Of a DNA stretch of 28,185 nucleotides, positions 8,160 through 15,625 are shown piece by piece; positions within the stretch are counted from its first letter, which is position 1, and each line of letters begins with the position of its first letter. Origin of the DNA: an uncultured SAR324 cluster bacterium (GTDB lineage Bacteria > SAR324 > NAC60-12); contig CACERX010000016.1 of assembly GCA_902562015.1 (NCBI GenBank), positions 1 through 28,185 of the forward strand, in the 5' to 3' direction. The position numbers and the translations under genes are program-made. The notes under the pieces are model-generated. The model saw only the letters and a list, made by a program, of their open reading frames with translations. It was not told where the DNA came from and searched no databases.

Positions 8160-9197
8160 TCACCCCTTTATAGCACCTACCAGTAGGCCTCGAATAATGA
8201 AACGGTAAAGAAACATAGCAATTAGTATTACAGGAATTATCATTAGAATTATTATTACAGACATGTACCACCATTGAGGACCACGAGTTGTGTTCATAGA
8301 TGCGATCATTATAGGAAGTGTTTGAGTATCTGTTAGTGAAATGAAAAGCGATAGAAGATACTCATTCCAGCAAAGAATTAATACAAGCATAAAGGTTGCT
8401 GAAAGTCCTGGTTTAGCAAGTGGCAGTACAATAGTTGTAAAGATTCTATAGCGAGAAGCTCCATCCAACGCGGCATTTTCTTCAAGATCAATTGGAATGC
8501 TGAAAAAGAAATCCCTCATTAGCCAGACAACAATAGGTATGTTAATGGCTACATAAGTAATAATCATTGCAGGATATGAATCAAGCATGCCTAGTTGTTG
8601 GAAAAAAATATAAATCGGTATTACAACAACAACAGGAGGGAGAATTCTCTGAGAAATCATCCAGAAACCAATATCGTTGTTACCAAGACTGGCTTTAAAT
8701 CTTCTGGCTAAAGTAAATATAAATAAAAGAAAAATTGCAGAAGCAGAAATAACGGTGATTCGCCAGTCAAGTCCAAACTTAACAATAAGAAATGTGCCTA
8801 GAGCCAACAGTAAAATGAAAAATGCAATGGAGATAATTTTTGGACGGTAATGAATGCGGACCAAAGCGTACCCTGCCATACTGCCAATTAAAAGAGTTAT
8901 AAGAGCGCTGATCAATGATATTATTACGGTATTGAAAAAAGGTCTGAGAGTGTTCATTGATTCCTGCATGAAAACAAAATCCCATGCATGTAATGAAGGC
9001 TGAAAATCTAAAAAGGGTATGTAGAACGGTCCCTGGTTAACTACATATGGTTCCTTGAAGGAAGTAACAATTACCCAATATATGGGAAAAATACAAATGA
9101 AAGCCCAGACTCCGAGAATAATGTAAGAAAGACTTCCTTCTAAAATAGAAGGTTCTTCAATACTCTTTCTTTTAGTAATTAGTTTAAAAAATTTCAT
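8160..9197 (-). CDS. Sugar ABC transporter permease 2 (MalG/UgpE-like), with an extra membrane hairpin
   Basis: Inner-membrane permease of the CUT1-type importer. The start chosen is the ATG at 9197, whose first bases overlap the TGA of the upstream permease (ATGA), typical of translational coupling. A longer frame to 9248 would overlap that gene by 55 bases. From this start it has 345 residues. The EAA loop that docks on the ATPase is at about 239-259 (ENAALDGASRY, then IVLPLAKPG). MalG-like permeases are usually under 300 residues. Here an insertion of about 55 residues between AGYALVRIHYRPK (108-120) and MISQRILPPVVV (180-191) adds two predicted membrane segments, about 121-139 and 147-164. 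Confidence 0.9.
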   Translation of the reverse strand: MKFFKLITKRKSIEEPSILEGSLSYIILGVWAFICIFPIYWVIVTSFKEPYVVNQGPFYIPFLDFQPSLHAWDFVFMQESMNTLRPFFNTVIISLISALITLLIGSMAGYALVRIHYRPKIISIAFFILLLALGTFLIVKFGLDWRITVISASAIFLLFIFTLARRFKASLGNNDIGFWMISQRILPPVVVVIPIYIFFQQLGMLDSYPAMIITYVAINIPIVVWLMRDFFFSIPIDLEENAALDGASRYRIFTTIVLPLAKPGLSATFMLVLILCWNEYLLSLFISLTDTQTLPIMIASMNTTRGPQWWYMSVIIILMIIPVILIAMFLYRFIIRGLLVGAIKG

Positions 9198-10306
9198 TTT
9201 TGTGCAATTTCCACACGGTTCTTGACTAAGCTTAGAAAAGAAAGACAAATGAATACAGCTACTACCATCAAAAGGTAGCCTACAGCAGCAGAACCGCTAA
9301 GATCCATCGTTCGCCAGTTAAAATAGGAATGAAGTGATAAAGACTCTGTTGCTATACCAGGTCCTCCGTTGGTCATTACATTGGGTAGATCGATTATTTT
9401 AAATGCTTCAATTAATCTAATTAAAATTATAGTCACACTTACGGGCAAAAGAGTCGGCCATGTGATATCTCTGAAGATTTGCCATTTCCCTGCTCCATCA
9501 ATGACCGCAGCTTCTTTCTGTTCAGGTGAAAGACTTTCCAGACCAGCAAGAAGGACAATGAACATAAAGGGGATCCACTGCCATGCATCACCAATCATAA
9601 CAGCAATTCTAGCTCCCCAGGGAATAACTGCCCATGAGCTTTCTTCCATGCCCAGCCACATAATGATTGGAGCGAAAGGACCTTTTGTCATGTCTGTCAA
9701 CATCCTGAAGAGATAGGCAATTCCTACTGGAGTAATCATCATGGGGATGAAAAAAACCATTCGGAAAAAGTTTCGGCCTTTAATATTCTGAACACACAGC
9801 ATAGCGAGCCCGAGACCAATTAGATACTGTATAATTACTCCTAAAATTACATAAATTAAAGTAACCACTAGAGTACCAGGGAGTCCTTTTGGTGTAGTCA
9901 GATTAATTATTGCAAGCAGTGTCAGAAAGAACATTCCGGTTGCTACAACTAGCCTGCCTATTGTTCCACCAATACTTGAATGGCCAGAACGCAGATATTT
10001 ATGTAACCAAAAAATTGTAATAATTAAAAATACCCCTATTAAAAAATATCCCAATAAGGTCAGCTGATCGAACTTACCTAGAAAATGGTACTGCTGACTT
10101 CCAAACAAGAGTTTTTTAAAATTCAGCGTACCAATAAACTTTGCCTGTATTCCACCTTTTATGAATTTTAGACGTGAAAGTGCAACAAAGAGTGAAACTA
10201 TAAGTGGAAAAATGGAAAAAAAAAGCACTATTAAGACAGCAGGCATGATGAAAACTGCTGGTGCCTGACGGTCTAGGCGTTCTTCAATGGAATTTGGTTT
10301 TGTCAT
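9194..10306 (-). CDS. Sugar ABC transporter permease 1 (MalF/UgpA-like), with an extra membrane hairpin
   Basis: First permease of the CUT1-type importer, 370 residues against about 300 for common UgpA/ThuF-like members. The EAA loop is at about 265-285 (EAAVIDGAGKWQIF, then ITWPTLLP). Membrane segments are visible at about 18-44, 83-100, 118-135, 145-170, 183-202, 233-256, 287-300 and 340-362. The pair at 83-135 is extra compared with the usual six. The FMTNGGP-like motif typical of the family appears as VMTNGGPGIATESL (310-323). The ATG has no free Shine-Dalgarno sequence: the bases where one should lie form the 3' arm of a strong hairpin (10314-10339). Its stop overlaps the start of permease 2. 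Confidence 0.92.
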   Translation of the reverse strand: MTKPNSIEERLDRQAPAVFIMPAVLIVLFFSIFPLIVSLFVALSRLKFIKGGIQAKFIGTLNFKKLLFGSQQYHFLGKFDQLTLLGYFLIGVFLIITIFWLHKYLRSGHSSIGGTIGRLVVATGMFFLTLLAIINLTTPKGLPGTLVVTLIYVILGVIIQYLIGLGLAMLCVQNIKGRNFFRMVFFIPMMITPVGIAYLFRMLTDMTKGPFAPIIMWLGMEESSWAVIPWGARIAVMIGDAWQWIPFMFIVLLAGLESLSPEQKEAAVIDGAGKWQIFRDITWPTLLPVSVTIILIRLIEAFKIIDLPNVMTNGGPGIATESLSLHSYFNWRTMDLSGSAAVGYLLMVVAVFICLSFLSLVKNRVEIAQK

Positions 10307-10313
10307 AAAGGAA

Positions 10314-10339
10314 ACCCAATCCGGTTTCCCGGATTGGGT
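10314..10339 (-). promoter_or_regulatory. Intercistronic hairpin between binding protein and permease 1
   Basis: A perfect stem with arms CCCAATCCGG and CCGGATTGGG (10315-10324 and 10329-10338), plus one more A-T pair outside. On the transcribed (minus) strand it closes a GAAA tetraloop. It lies 11 bases after the binding-protein stop and ends 7 bases before the permease ATG, and is followed by TTTCCTTT. Hairpins at this place in transporter operons commonly stabilise the upstream message and lower permease expression. Here it would also hide the GG-rich ribosome-site region. Partial termination is possible, although the T-run is interrupted. Confidence 0.85.
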
Positions 10340-10350
10340 AATATAAGGAG

Positions 10351-11829
10351 TCAGTAACCGAGAGTGTTTCGATAAGCATTTAACTGCCCTTTGCGACCTA
10401 ATTCTTCAGTCACTTCTTCCCAACCATCTTCAATACGTTGCATAGCCTCCTGTTTACTTATTTCACCTGATACAAATCTGTGGACCTCTGTATCAAGTAC
10501 GACTTGCTGGTATCGCTGATTATTTGGGACCCTCAGGTCAAGAATCATGTTGGGGCTGTTAAGACTTGCCTTGATGGCCCCAAGATAATTTTCTGCCGCA
10601 GCTTTACTGAACCCTGCATTTGTCCAATTGCTCAAGGTTTCGAATTGTGAAACACGGTAAGGATTCATACCGGTTATGCCAATGGTGACATCAACGTTTG
10701 ACTGCTTAGCCTGCGCCATAAAGGAAAAGAAATCATAAGCAGCATCCTTGACCTTTTTATCAGATGAGGTGTTAACAGCTCCAGACCATCCACCAAAAGC
10801 GGCAAATGGTGCGTGGTTGATTCCGTTGATCGCATAAGGACAACGTGCAAGATTACATGGAACCAGTTTCCCGCTGGAACGATCGAGAACTTTACGCGAT
10901 CCAGGAAGAATCGCTGCTCCAGTTTTCCCCTTTACCTTGGAGTTCTTACCGATAGCGAGAGTTCCAATGTCTCCCCAATCAAGAGTCAAAGCACATCGAC
11001 CAGCCGTCCAAAGACCTCTAGTATCACCTACGTCTAGATTTATTTCATCTGGCGGCGCATACTTTGTAGTTTCTTTATAGATATCCAGTGCACGTGAAAA
11101 CGCTTCATTGTTAACCAAAGGTTTCATGGTCTTAGTGTCGAAAAATACCCCCTGTCCTGTTCCCTTGGTCTGTATGAATCCACCTACAATAGAATGTATC
11201 ATCCAGTAGGCTTGAGCATTCCTTTTTTTGGAAATACATGATCCATAATCAGGAGTACCATCACCGTTCATATCTTGGCCATGAAATCGGCTTGCGATAT
11301 AAGTATACTCTTCCCAAGTGGTAGGAGGTGAAATCCCTGCAGCGTCAAGGAGGTCAGACCTGTAGTAGATCATATGAAAATCACCATCTACAGGAATGGT
11401 ATAGATTTTTCCGGCATAAGTGGAACTGAAAGAACGGAAGAAATTACCTATATCATCCCATTCAATGGCTGAGTCCGCCTTCACTTTTGGAGTTAAATCT
11501 TCAAAATATCCCGGTTCGATAAAATCCACCATCCATTGTGGCGCAAATACAGCTCCGTCTATACTGTTTGTACCAGTGGCAAAATCAGATTCCATTTTTG
11601 GGTAAATATCCGAAAATGGGACACCAATGACATTAATAGTTGCCCCAGTCAGTTTCTTAAAATCTGGCGCACGTTTAACCATAGGGCCCTTTATTTGAGG
11701 TGCTTCCATGGTAAGAATGTTAACAGTCACACCATCATATTTCTTTGCAAAAACTGATGGCATGGTAAAAAGCAACGTTCCTATTGCGAGGACGATGCCT
11801 ATTATCATTTTATTTTTTAATTTATACAT
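10351..11829 (-). CDS. Extracellular sugar-type substrate-binding protein
   Basis: Periplasmic receptor of the importer, family 1 (UgpB/MalE-like), 492 residues, at the long end of the family. The N-terminal 28 residues are a Sec signal (MYKLKNK, a hydrophobic core, then SVFA before KK). The mature protein opens with VTVNILTMEAPQ. A calcium-loop-like motif DMNGDGTPDYG lies at 186-196. Four cysteines later (C198 region, GRCALTL, VPCNLARCPY) could form disulfides. The ATG at 11829 has AAGGA (plus-strand tcctt 11834-11838) at good spacing, one of the strongest ribosome sites here, as expected for the most abundant transporter subunit. The hexuloisomerase gene upstream ends 105 bases earlier on the same strand. 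The ligand is unknown; glycerol phosphate, a polyol, a disaccharide or a modified sugar would all fit the family. Confidence 0.9.
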   Translation of the reverse strand: MYKLKNKMIIGIVLAIGTLLFTMPSVFAKKYDGVTVNILTMEAPQIKGPMVKRAPDFKKLTGATINVIGVPFSDIYPKMESDFATGTNSIDGAVFAPQWMVDFIEPGYFEDLTPKVKADSAIEWDDIGNFFRSFSSTYAGKIYTIPVDGDFHMIYYRSDLLDAAGISPPTTWEEYTYIASRFHGQDMNGDGTPDYGSCISKKRNAQAYWMIHSIVGGFIQTKGTGQGVFFDTKTMKPLVNNEAFSRALDIYKETTKYAPPDEINLDVGDTRGLWTAGRCALTLDWGDIGTLAIGKNSKVKGKTGAAILPGSRKVLDRSSGKLVPCNLARCPYAINGINHAPFAAFGGWSGAVNTSSDKKVKDAAYDFFSFMAQAKQSNVDVTIGITGMNPYRVSQFETLSNWTNAGFSKAAAENYLGAIKASLNSPNMILDLRVPNNQRYQQVVLDTEVHRFVSGEISKQEAMQRIEDGWEEVTEELGRKGQLNAYRNTLGY

Positions 11830-11878
11830 TTGTTCCTTTTATTTTTAGTTATTACATTAAATTTTATGAATAATTTTA

Positions 11879-11900
11879 AATGAAATTCATTCCATAGGCT
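11879..11900 (-). promoter_or_regulatory. Palindrome plus shared CCATAGGCT motif upstream of the binding-protein gene
   Basis: A perfect inverted repeat AATGAA-A-TTCATT (11879-11891) abuts CCATAGGCT (11892-11900). The same nonamer sits beside a different palindrome in front of the hexulose-phosphate synthase gene (13197-13220). A shared regulator site is possible, but short AT-rich palindromes arise by chance. Confidence 0.25.
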
Positions 11901-11934
11901 CTCCTTTACTAAGTGTTAAAAATTTAAATTACTC

Positions 11935-12495
11935 TCATTCTAAATTTGCATGGTTCATGAACATGCTCTCAGAATCCAATTTTTTTTCTTGCATTATCAT
12001 TCCTGCAATACATTCTAAAGTAAGAAGTAAAGTTTGCTCGAAAAGGGACCCCATGGGTTGGATTGAAGATTTTTCGTGTTTTTGGATTAATTTTGGAGAT
12101 GGTGCTGGTATCTTCAAACATGCTTGTGCAAGGTCGCCAATACTGGAATCAGGATTAATAGTTATAAGCAGGATGTGAACACCTAAATTGTGTGCCTTTC
12201 TAGCTATACTTAAAATACTGCCAGTTTCTCCTGAACCAGATCCTATGAGAAGAAGGTCATTTTTACCTACAGCAGTAGTAGTTATATCTCCTATAATCTG
12301 CACCTCAATGCCAAGATGTATTAAGCGCATGGCAAAGCATCTCATAACCATTCCTGTCCTGCCCACTCCTGCAATAAAAATCCTTTGCGCATCCATTATT
12401 TGCTTTAAAAAACATGTAATATTTGCTTGGTCTATTTCTCCAAGTGTTTCTTTTATTTCTCTTAAAACAGTTGGATAATAATCATTAAATTTCAT
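11935..12495 (-). CDS. hxlB: 6-phospho-3-hexuloisomerase (PHI, SIS domain)
   Basis: Converts D-arabino-3-hexulose 6-phosphate to fructose 6-phosphate, the second step of ribulose-monophosphate formaldehyde fixation. The 186-residue single SIS domain fits the family length. Diagnostic PHI features are FIAGVGRTG near 40-48, IGSGSGET at 84-91, ITINPDSSIGDLA at 111-123, PMGSLFEQTLLL at 148-159 (conserved Glu153), and the C-terminal SMFMNHANLE that marks PHI rather than other SIS proteins. Its ATG overlaps the stop of the synthase gene by four bases (12492-12495), the same pairing found in known hxlAB operons. A sugar ABC importer follows 105 bases downstream. Confidence 0.92.
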   Translation of the reverse strand: MKFNDYYPTVLREIKETLGEIDQANITCFLKQIMDAQRIFIAGVGRTGMVMRCFAMRLIHLGIEVQIIGDITTTAVGKNDLLLIGSGSGETGSILSIARKAHNLGVHILLITINPDSSIGDLAQACLKIPAPSPKLIQKHEKSSIQPMGSLFEQTLLLTLECIAGMIMQEKKLDSESMFMNHANLE

Positions 12496-13124
12496 CTTGA
12501 ATCCATAGCCTGTCGTATCTCTTCCAATGCATCACGTTGATTTCTTGAATTTGCGATGTATCCACCTACAATAACAATTTCAGGATGAAAACTATTAATT
12601 TTACGTATCATATCCGGATTTATTCCGCCTGCTACAGCAATATTTTTTCCTCCGTGTAAATTGTAAAATCGTTCCAGATCATTTAATGGTGTTTCCCCAT
12701 CTTTAGTATCATCATTTGCTGTATGCAGGCAGCACAAACCCATCTCCATATTTTTTAGCTCATTCCATTTATTTTCAGGACATGGATGATTGATCATATC
12801 AACCATTACTTCCTTACTATTTTTAACAGCAGTCTTTTTTACACCATACAAAGTTTTTGTGGAAGCAAGTCCAAGTACAGTAACAATGTCTGCACCAGCG
12901 TCAAAACCAATTTGTGCTTCCAATAATCCCGCATCCATAATTTTCAGATCAGCAAGGACAGTTTGTTTAGGAATTTTTTTTTTTATTTTTAGTACACTTT
13001 TGAGTCCCTCCTTAATGATAAGTGGAGTGCCTATTTCAATAATATCAATCAAATCCCCATTCTTTTCAAGAAAATTGAGTATCTCATCAGAACTCTGTAA
13101 ATCGAATGCCACTTGTAATTTCAT
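12492..13124 (-). CDS. hxlA: 3-hexulose-6-phosphate synthase (HPS)
   Basis: Condenses formaldehyde with ribulose 5-phosphate to give 3-hexulose 6-phosphate; the reaction is reversible and in some organisms supplies pentose phosphates. From the ATG at 13124 the protein is 210 residues and starts MKLQVAFDLQ, exactly the family N-terminus. A TTG at 13148 would only add eight unconserved residues. The orotidine-phosphate-decarboxylase superfamily motif is ADLKIMDAG (58-66). IEIGTPLI (30-37), GADIVTVLG (77-85), LHTANDD (133-139) and IAVAGGI near the C-terminus follow. The related 3-keto-L-gulonate-6-phosphate decarboxylase is the main alternative. The overlapping PHI gene makes HPS much more likely. 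Confidence 0.9.
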   Translation of the reverse strand: MKLQVAFDLQSSDEILNFLEKNGDLIDIIEIGTPLIIKEGLKSVLKIKKKIPKQTVLADLKIMDAGLLEAQIGFDAGADIVTVLGLASTKTLYGVKKTAVKNSKEVMVDMINHPCPENKWNELKNMEMGLCCLHTANDDTKDGETPLNDLERFYNLHGGKNIAVAGGINPDMIRKINSFHPEIVIVGGYIANSRNQRDALEEIRQAMDSR

Positions 13125-13200
13125 TTCAACATTTAATAATCTATGCAAAGGCTAATGATTAAGCCATCATTAATTGAAATAAAGATAAAATCAGATCCAT

Positions 13201-13230
13201 AGGCTACTTGAATTTTTCAAAATTTGTCAA
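13201..13230 (-). promoter_or_regulatory. Candidate promoter for hxlAB with an internal palindrome
   Basis: On the minus strand TTGACA (13225-13230) stands 18 bases from TAGCCT (13201-13206), a weak -10. Between them is a perfect inverted repeat TTGAA-TTT-TTCAA (plus strand, 13208-13220), a place where a repressor would block RNA polymerase. It lies about 75-100 bases upstream of the hxlA ATG. A second perfect 7-bp inverted repeat (TAATGAT / ATCATTA, 13153-13172) follows in the leader. Confidence 0.35.
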
Positions 13231-13315
13231 GAAAATAATGGATTAGAAATTTTGGTTTTTTAATCAAAAAAAGTTTGGGTAATTACTTGCTCAAAAAATA
13301 TCGATATGGGAGGAA

Positions 13316-14272
13316 TTATTTTCTGATGCTCCAGGCTATTTCAGATAGATTTTCAAAATAATCACCACTGTTTTTTATTTCTATCTGGAATACTTCTGCA
13401 ATTACCTCTAACCAACCATGAATAAAATAAATCCATCCATCATGTATAGTAAGGTTTTTCTTGTTTCTCTGCGATTCAGCTTGATCAAGAAAAATAAGCT
13501 CTCCTCTGTAATTTAACTCCCAGACAATGCTGTTCTTTGGGTATTGAACATCCCATGTAAAGGGAGAGCCTGGTTTATCTTTCCCCAGTCCTGTAGCGTT
13601 AATAATCAATGAATGAGGTTTTAAATTAGTGGTAAGTTCATCGTTATTTTTTATTTCAGAACATTGATGTAACTCTATAGGAACTTTTGTATCGAATTTT
13701 TGATAAATTTTTTGAATAGATTCCAACCTCGATTTTCTAATATCAGTTACAAAGATTTTTGAAGGATAATTCCCTTGTTGCCTTTGTCTATTCAGATTGT
13801 ACAAAATTGAGATTGCCGCTCCACCAGCTCCAAGACATAAAACTTCACCGTCTTTTTTCTTCCAGTAATTTTCAGATAATATCCGATTTAGAGCGAGATC
13901 ACTGCAAATAGGATCTTTAGCATGACCTAATAATTTATTACCATCTTTTGAAATACAGCTTATTTCTCCCATTGTTGTTGAATGTTCATCGAGATAGTCA
14001 AATTGATCAGCACAGGATAAAAATATGTCAATTTTGTGAGTTGTAACCAAGGCTCCTTTTGATAAGGGATCGTTTTTTATGAACTCTACACATTCCTGAT
14101 ACTTTTTAGTTTCATCATTCGGTAAAAAATCGACTCCTTTTATTTCACAGTCTCCTAGTCTCAAATACTCTGCCCATTTTGGGAACAAATTCATTATTGA
14201 AGATTTGGAAGTAGTCACTCCAATAAAGTAAAGTGTTGGTTTTGTTGCTGGTTCAAAATGATTTTTTTCCAT
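13316..14272 (-). CDS. Divergent shikimate-dehydrogenase-like oxidoreductase
   Basis: A 318-residue protein with the two-domain AroE fold, longer than usual AroE (about 270). The N-terminal substrate domain has IGVTTSKSSIMNLFP (17-31), GALVTTHK with the catalytic-type Lys at 80, and GHAKDP with the partner Asp at 120. The NAD(P)-binding part has CLGAGGAA (146-153), VTDIRKSRL and INATGLGKDKPGSP. The usual AroE active-site strings (NVTIPHK; GDNTD) are replaced by VTTHK and AKDP, so shikimate is unlikely to be the substrate, although the Lys/Asp pair is kept. It lies 167 or more bases upstream of hxlA on the same strand, within the sugar locus. I infer a dehydrogenase for a sugar, cyclitol or related intermediate; the true substrate is unknown. 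Confidence 0.75.
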   Translation of the reverse strand: MEKNHFEPATKPTLYFIGVTTSKSSIMNLFPKWAEYLRLGDCEIKGVDFLPNDETKKYQECVEFIKNDPLSKGALVTTHKIDIFLSCADQFDYLDEHSTTMGEISCISKDGNKLLGHAKDPICSDLALNRILSENYWKKKDGEVLCLGAGGAAISILYNLNRQRQQGNYPSKIFVTDIRKSRLESIQKIYQKFDTKVPIELHQCSEIKNNDELTTNLKPHSLIINATGLGKDKPGSPFTWDVQYPKNSIVWELNYRGELIFLDQAESQRNKKNLTIHDGWIYFIHGWLEVIAEVFQIEIKNSGDYFENLSEIAWSIRK

Positions 14273-14619
14273 ATATATATCTAAAATTGATGTTAATCTA
14301 ATTTGCTCTGGACCAAATCGGCAATTAATTTCAGGAGTGAGTTCTCATATTATTAAGCTGATTTTATTATTTCCTAAACGGATCCCCTAAATTATTTGAA
14401 TTGTAATAACTTTTATAGTGATATGCACTACTCATGATGTGTATAATTCCCTTTTTTTGGATTTAAATCTCATTCATTTTGTATAATATTGTAAATGTTC
14501 TAAGGTTTGCTATCTTGACAATTAGGAATTGCATAGTATCGTTTTTCAAGTATTAATAATATTTTTTACATTTGTAATTTTTTAAAAGCTTTTTTTTAAA
14601 AAACAATCATATCTTATCT
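14273..14619. other. Divergent intergenic region (AroE-like / PhyH-like)
   Basis: 347 bases with no gene between two diverging genes, so it should carry promoters for both. It is very AT-rich. Visible elements are a TTGACA at 14515-14520, TATAAT boxes at 14441-14446 and 14482-14487 (approximate), the palindrome AAAAGCTTTT at 14584-14593 inside long A and T runs, and no tRNA or reading frame. Confidence 0.6.
14515..14542 (+). promoter_or_regulatory. Candidate sigma-70-type promoter for the PhyH-like gene
   Basis: A perfect TTGACA (14515-14520) is followed after 16 bases by TATCGT (14537-14542), a partial -10. The start codon lies about 77 bases further on. AT-rich surroundings make chance matches to the -10 likely; the TTGACA is the stronger half. 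Confidence 0.35.
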
Positions 14620-15492
14620 ATGGAAACAAAGCTTTCTCAATTAATAGAAAAAGGATACTGCGTTTTCGATCAGGTTTTAAAAAAAGAAATTTTGGAAAAA
14701 ATAATAGGAGTTTCCCGTCGGGCAGTTGGAGAGTTGTCAATTGAACACAGAAACAAAAATAAATCCCAGGGGAGTCTCATACTAATAGCTGATTATCCTG
14801 ATTTCGGTATGCTGATTGGGAATGAAGAAATAATAGAAATATTTAGAATACTGGGATTTGGAGATACTCGTTTCAGTTCCGGGTACATAATCAGCAAACC
14901 AAAAAATAGTCCCGCCCTTTTCTGGCATCAGGATTGGTGGGGCTGGGATCATCCTCTCTCATTTACAGACCAGATAGCACAGGTATTTGTGATGATCTAC
15001 CTTCAGGATACTAATCTTAAGAATGGATGCTTGCGAGTAATTCCTGGTTCTCACAGGTCTTTTCATTCCTTACATTTAAATCAGTTAGCCCATACCGAAT
15101 CGGTCTCAAGAGTTGAAGATCCAGATGATCAAATCTATAACTCGATACCTGAAGAAGTTGCTGTTCCAGTTAAATACGGAGACGTTATAGTAGGAGATGC
15201 TAGACTGATCCACAGTTCTTTCCCAAATAAATCTGAAGATGAAAGAACTTTAATCACACTCTGGTTCCACCCTAATTACGATATGCTTCCTCCAGCCATG
15301 CAGGCAAGGATCTGTGAGATATTTTCTAGAAAAGGTGTTGATACAGATCCTGATGGCGAAGAAGCTATGATGCCATCAAACTGGCCTGATAACAAACGCC
15401 AATCAATCGAAACTCTTTTCCCTTCATGTCCTGGAGGGGTCGAACCTTATCCGTGGTGCCGCATACCTTCATGGCCCGAAGCAAAAAATTAA
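14620..15492 (+). CDS. Phytanoyl-CoA dioxygenase (PhyH)-family Fe(II)/2-oxoglutarate oxygenase
   Basis: A 290-residue non-heme iron oxygenase. The metal-binding triad is visible: HQD (His103, Asp105) in LFWHQDWWGWDHP, and the distal His198 in GDARLIHSSFPN, followed by Arg209 (DERTLI), the usual 2-oxoglutarate ligand. The jelly-roll strands NGCLRVIPGSH (135-145) and VKYGDVIVGDARL (184-196) are typical of PhyH. Such enzymes hydroxylate or oxidatively demethylate small molecules while decarboxylating 2-oxoglutarate. Members act on phytanoyl-CoA, ectoine, halogenated substrates and others, so the substrate cannot be assigned. It is divergent from the AroE-like/hxlAB/transporter block and follows no other plus-strand gene. 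The ATG has no clear Shine-Dalgarno sequence. Confidence 0.88.
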   Translation: METKLSQLIEKGYCVFDQVLKKEILEKIIGVSRRAVGELSIEHRNKNKSQGSLILIADYPDFGMLIGNEEIIEIFRILGFGDTRFSSGYIISKPKNSPALFWHQDWWGWDHPLSFTDQIAQVFVMIYLQDTNLKNGCLRVIPGSHRSFHSLHLNQLAHTESVSRVEDPDDQIYNSIPEEVAVPVKYGDVIVGDARLIHSSFPNKSEDERTLITLWFHPNYDMLPPAMQARICEIFSRKGVDTDPDGEEAMMPSNWPDNKRQSIETLFPSCPGGVEPYPWCRIPSWPEAKN

Positions 15493-15625
15493 ATTAGTTA
15501 TCTGAATTGCTTTCCTTCATGTAATCAGGCCAATTCATTAAATTTAATAAGTTTTGTTGTTTTAGTAACTTGGATAATCCAGATTTTTTTGGAGTACAGT
15601 AACTAATCCATGATAGAGGAGATGG

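Noticed and set aside
9198..9248. Longer N-terminus for permease 2
   Set aside because: It would overlap permease 1 by 55 bases with an unlikely cysteine-rich leader; the ATGA overlap at 9194-9197 is the normal coupled start.
11513..11527. GGTTCGA-type T-loop resembling a tRNA
   Set aside because: It lies inside the substrate-binding protein gene and no acceptor or anticodon stem can be drawn around it.
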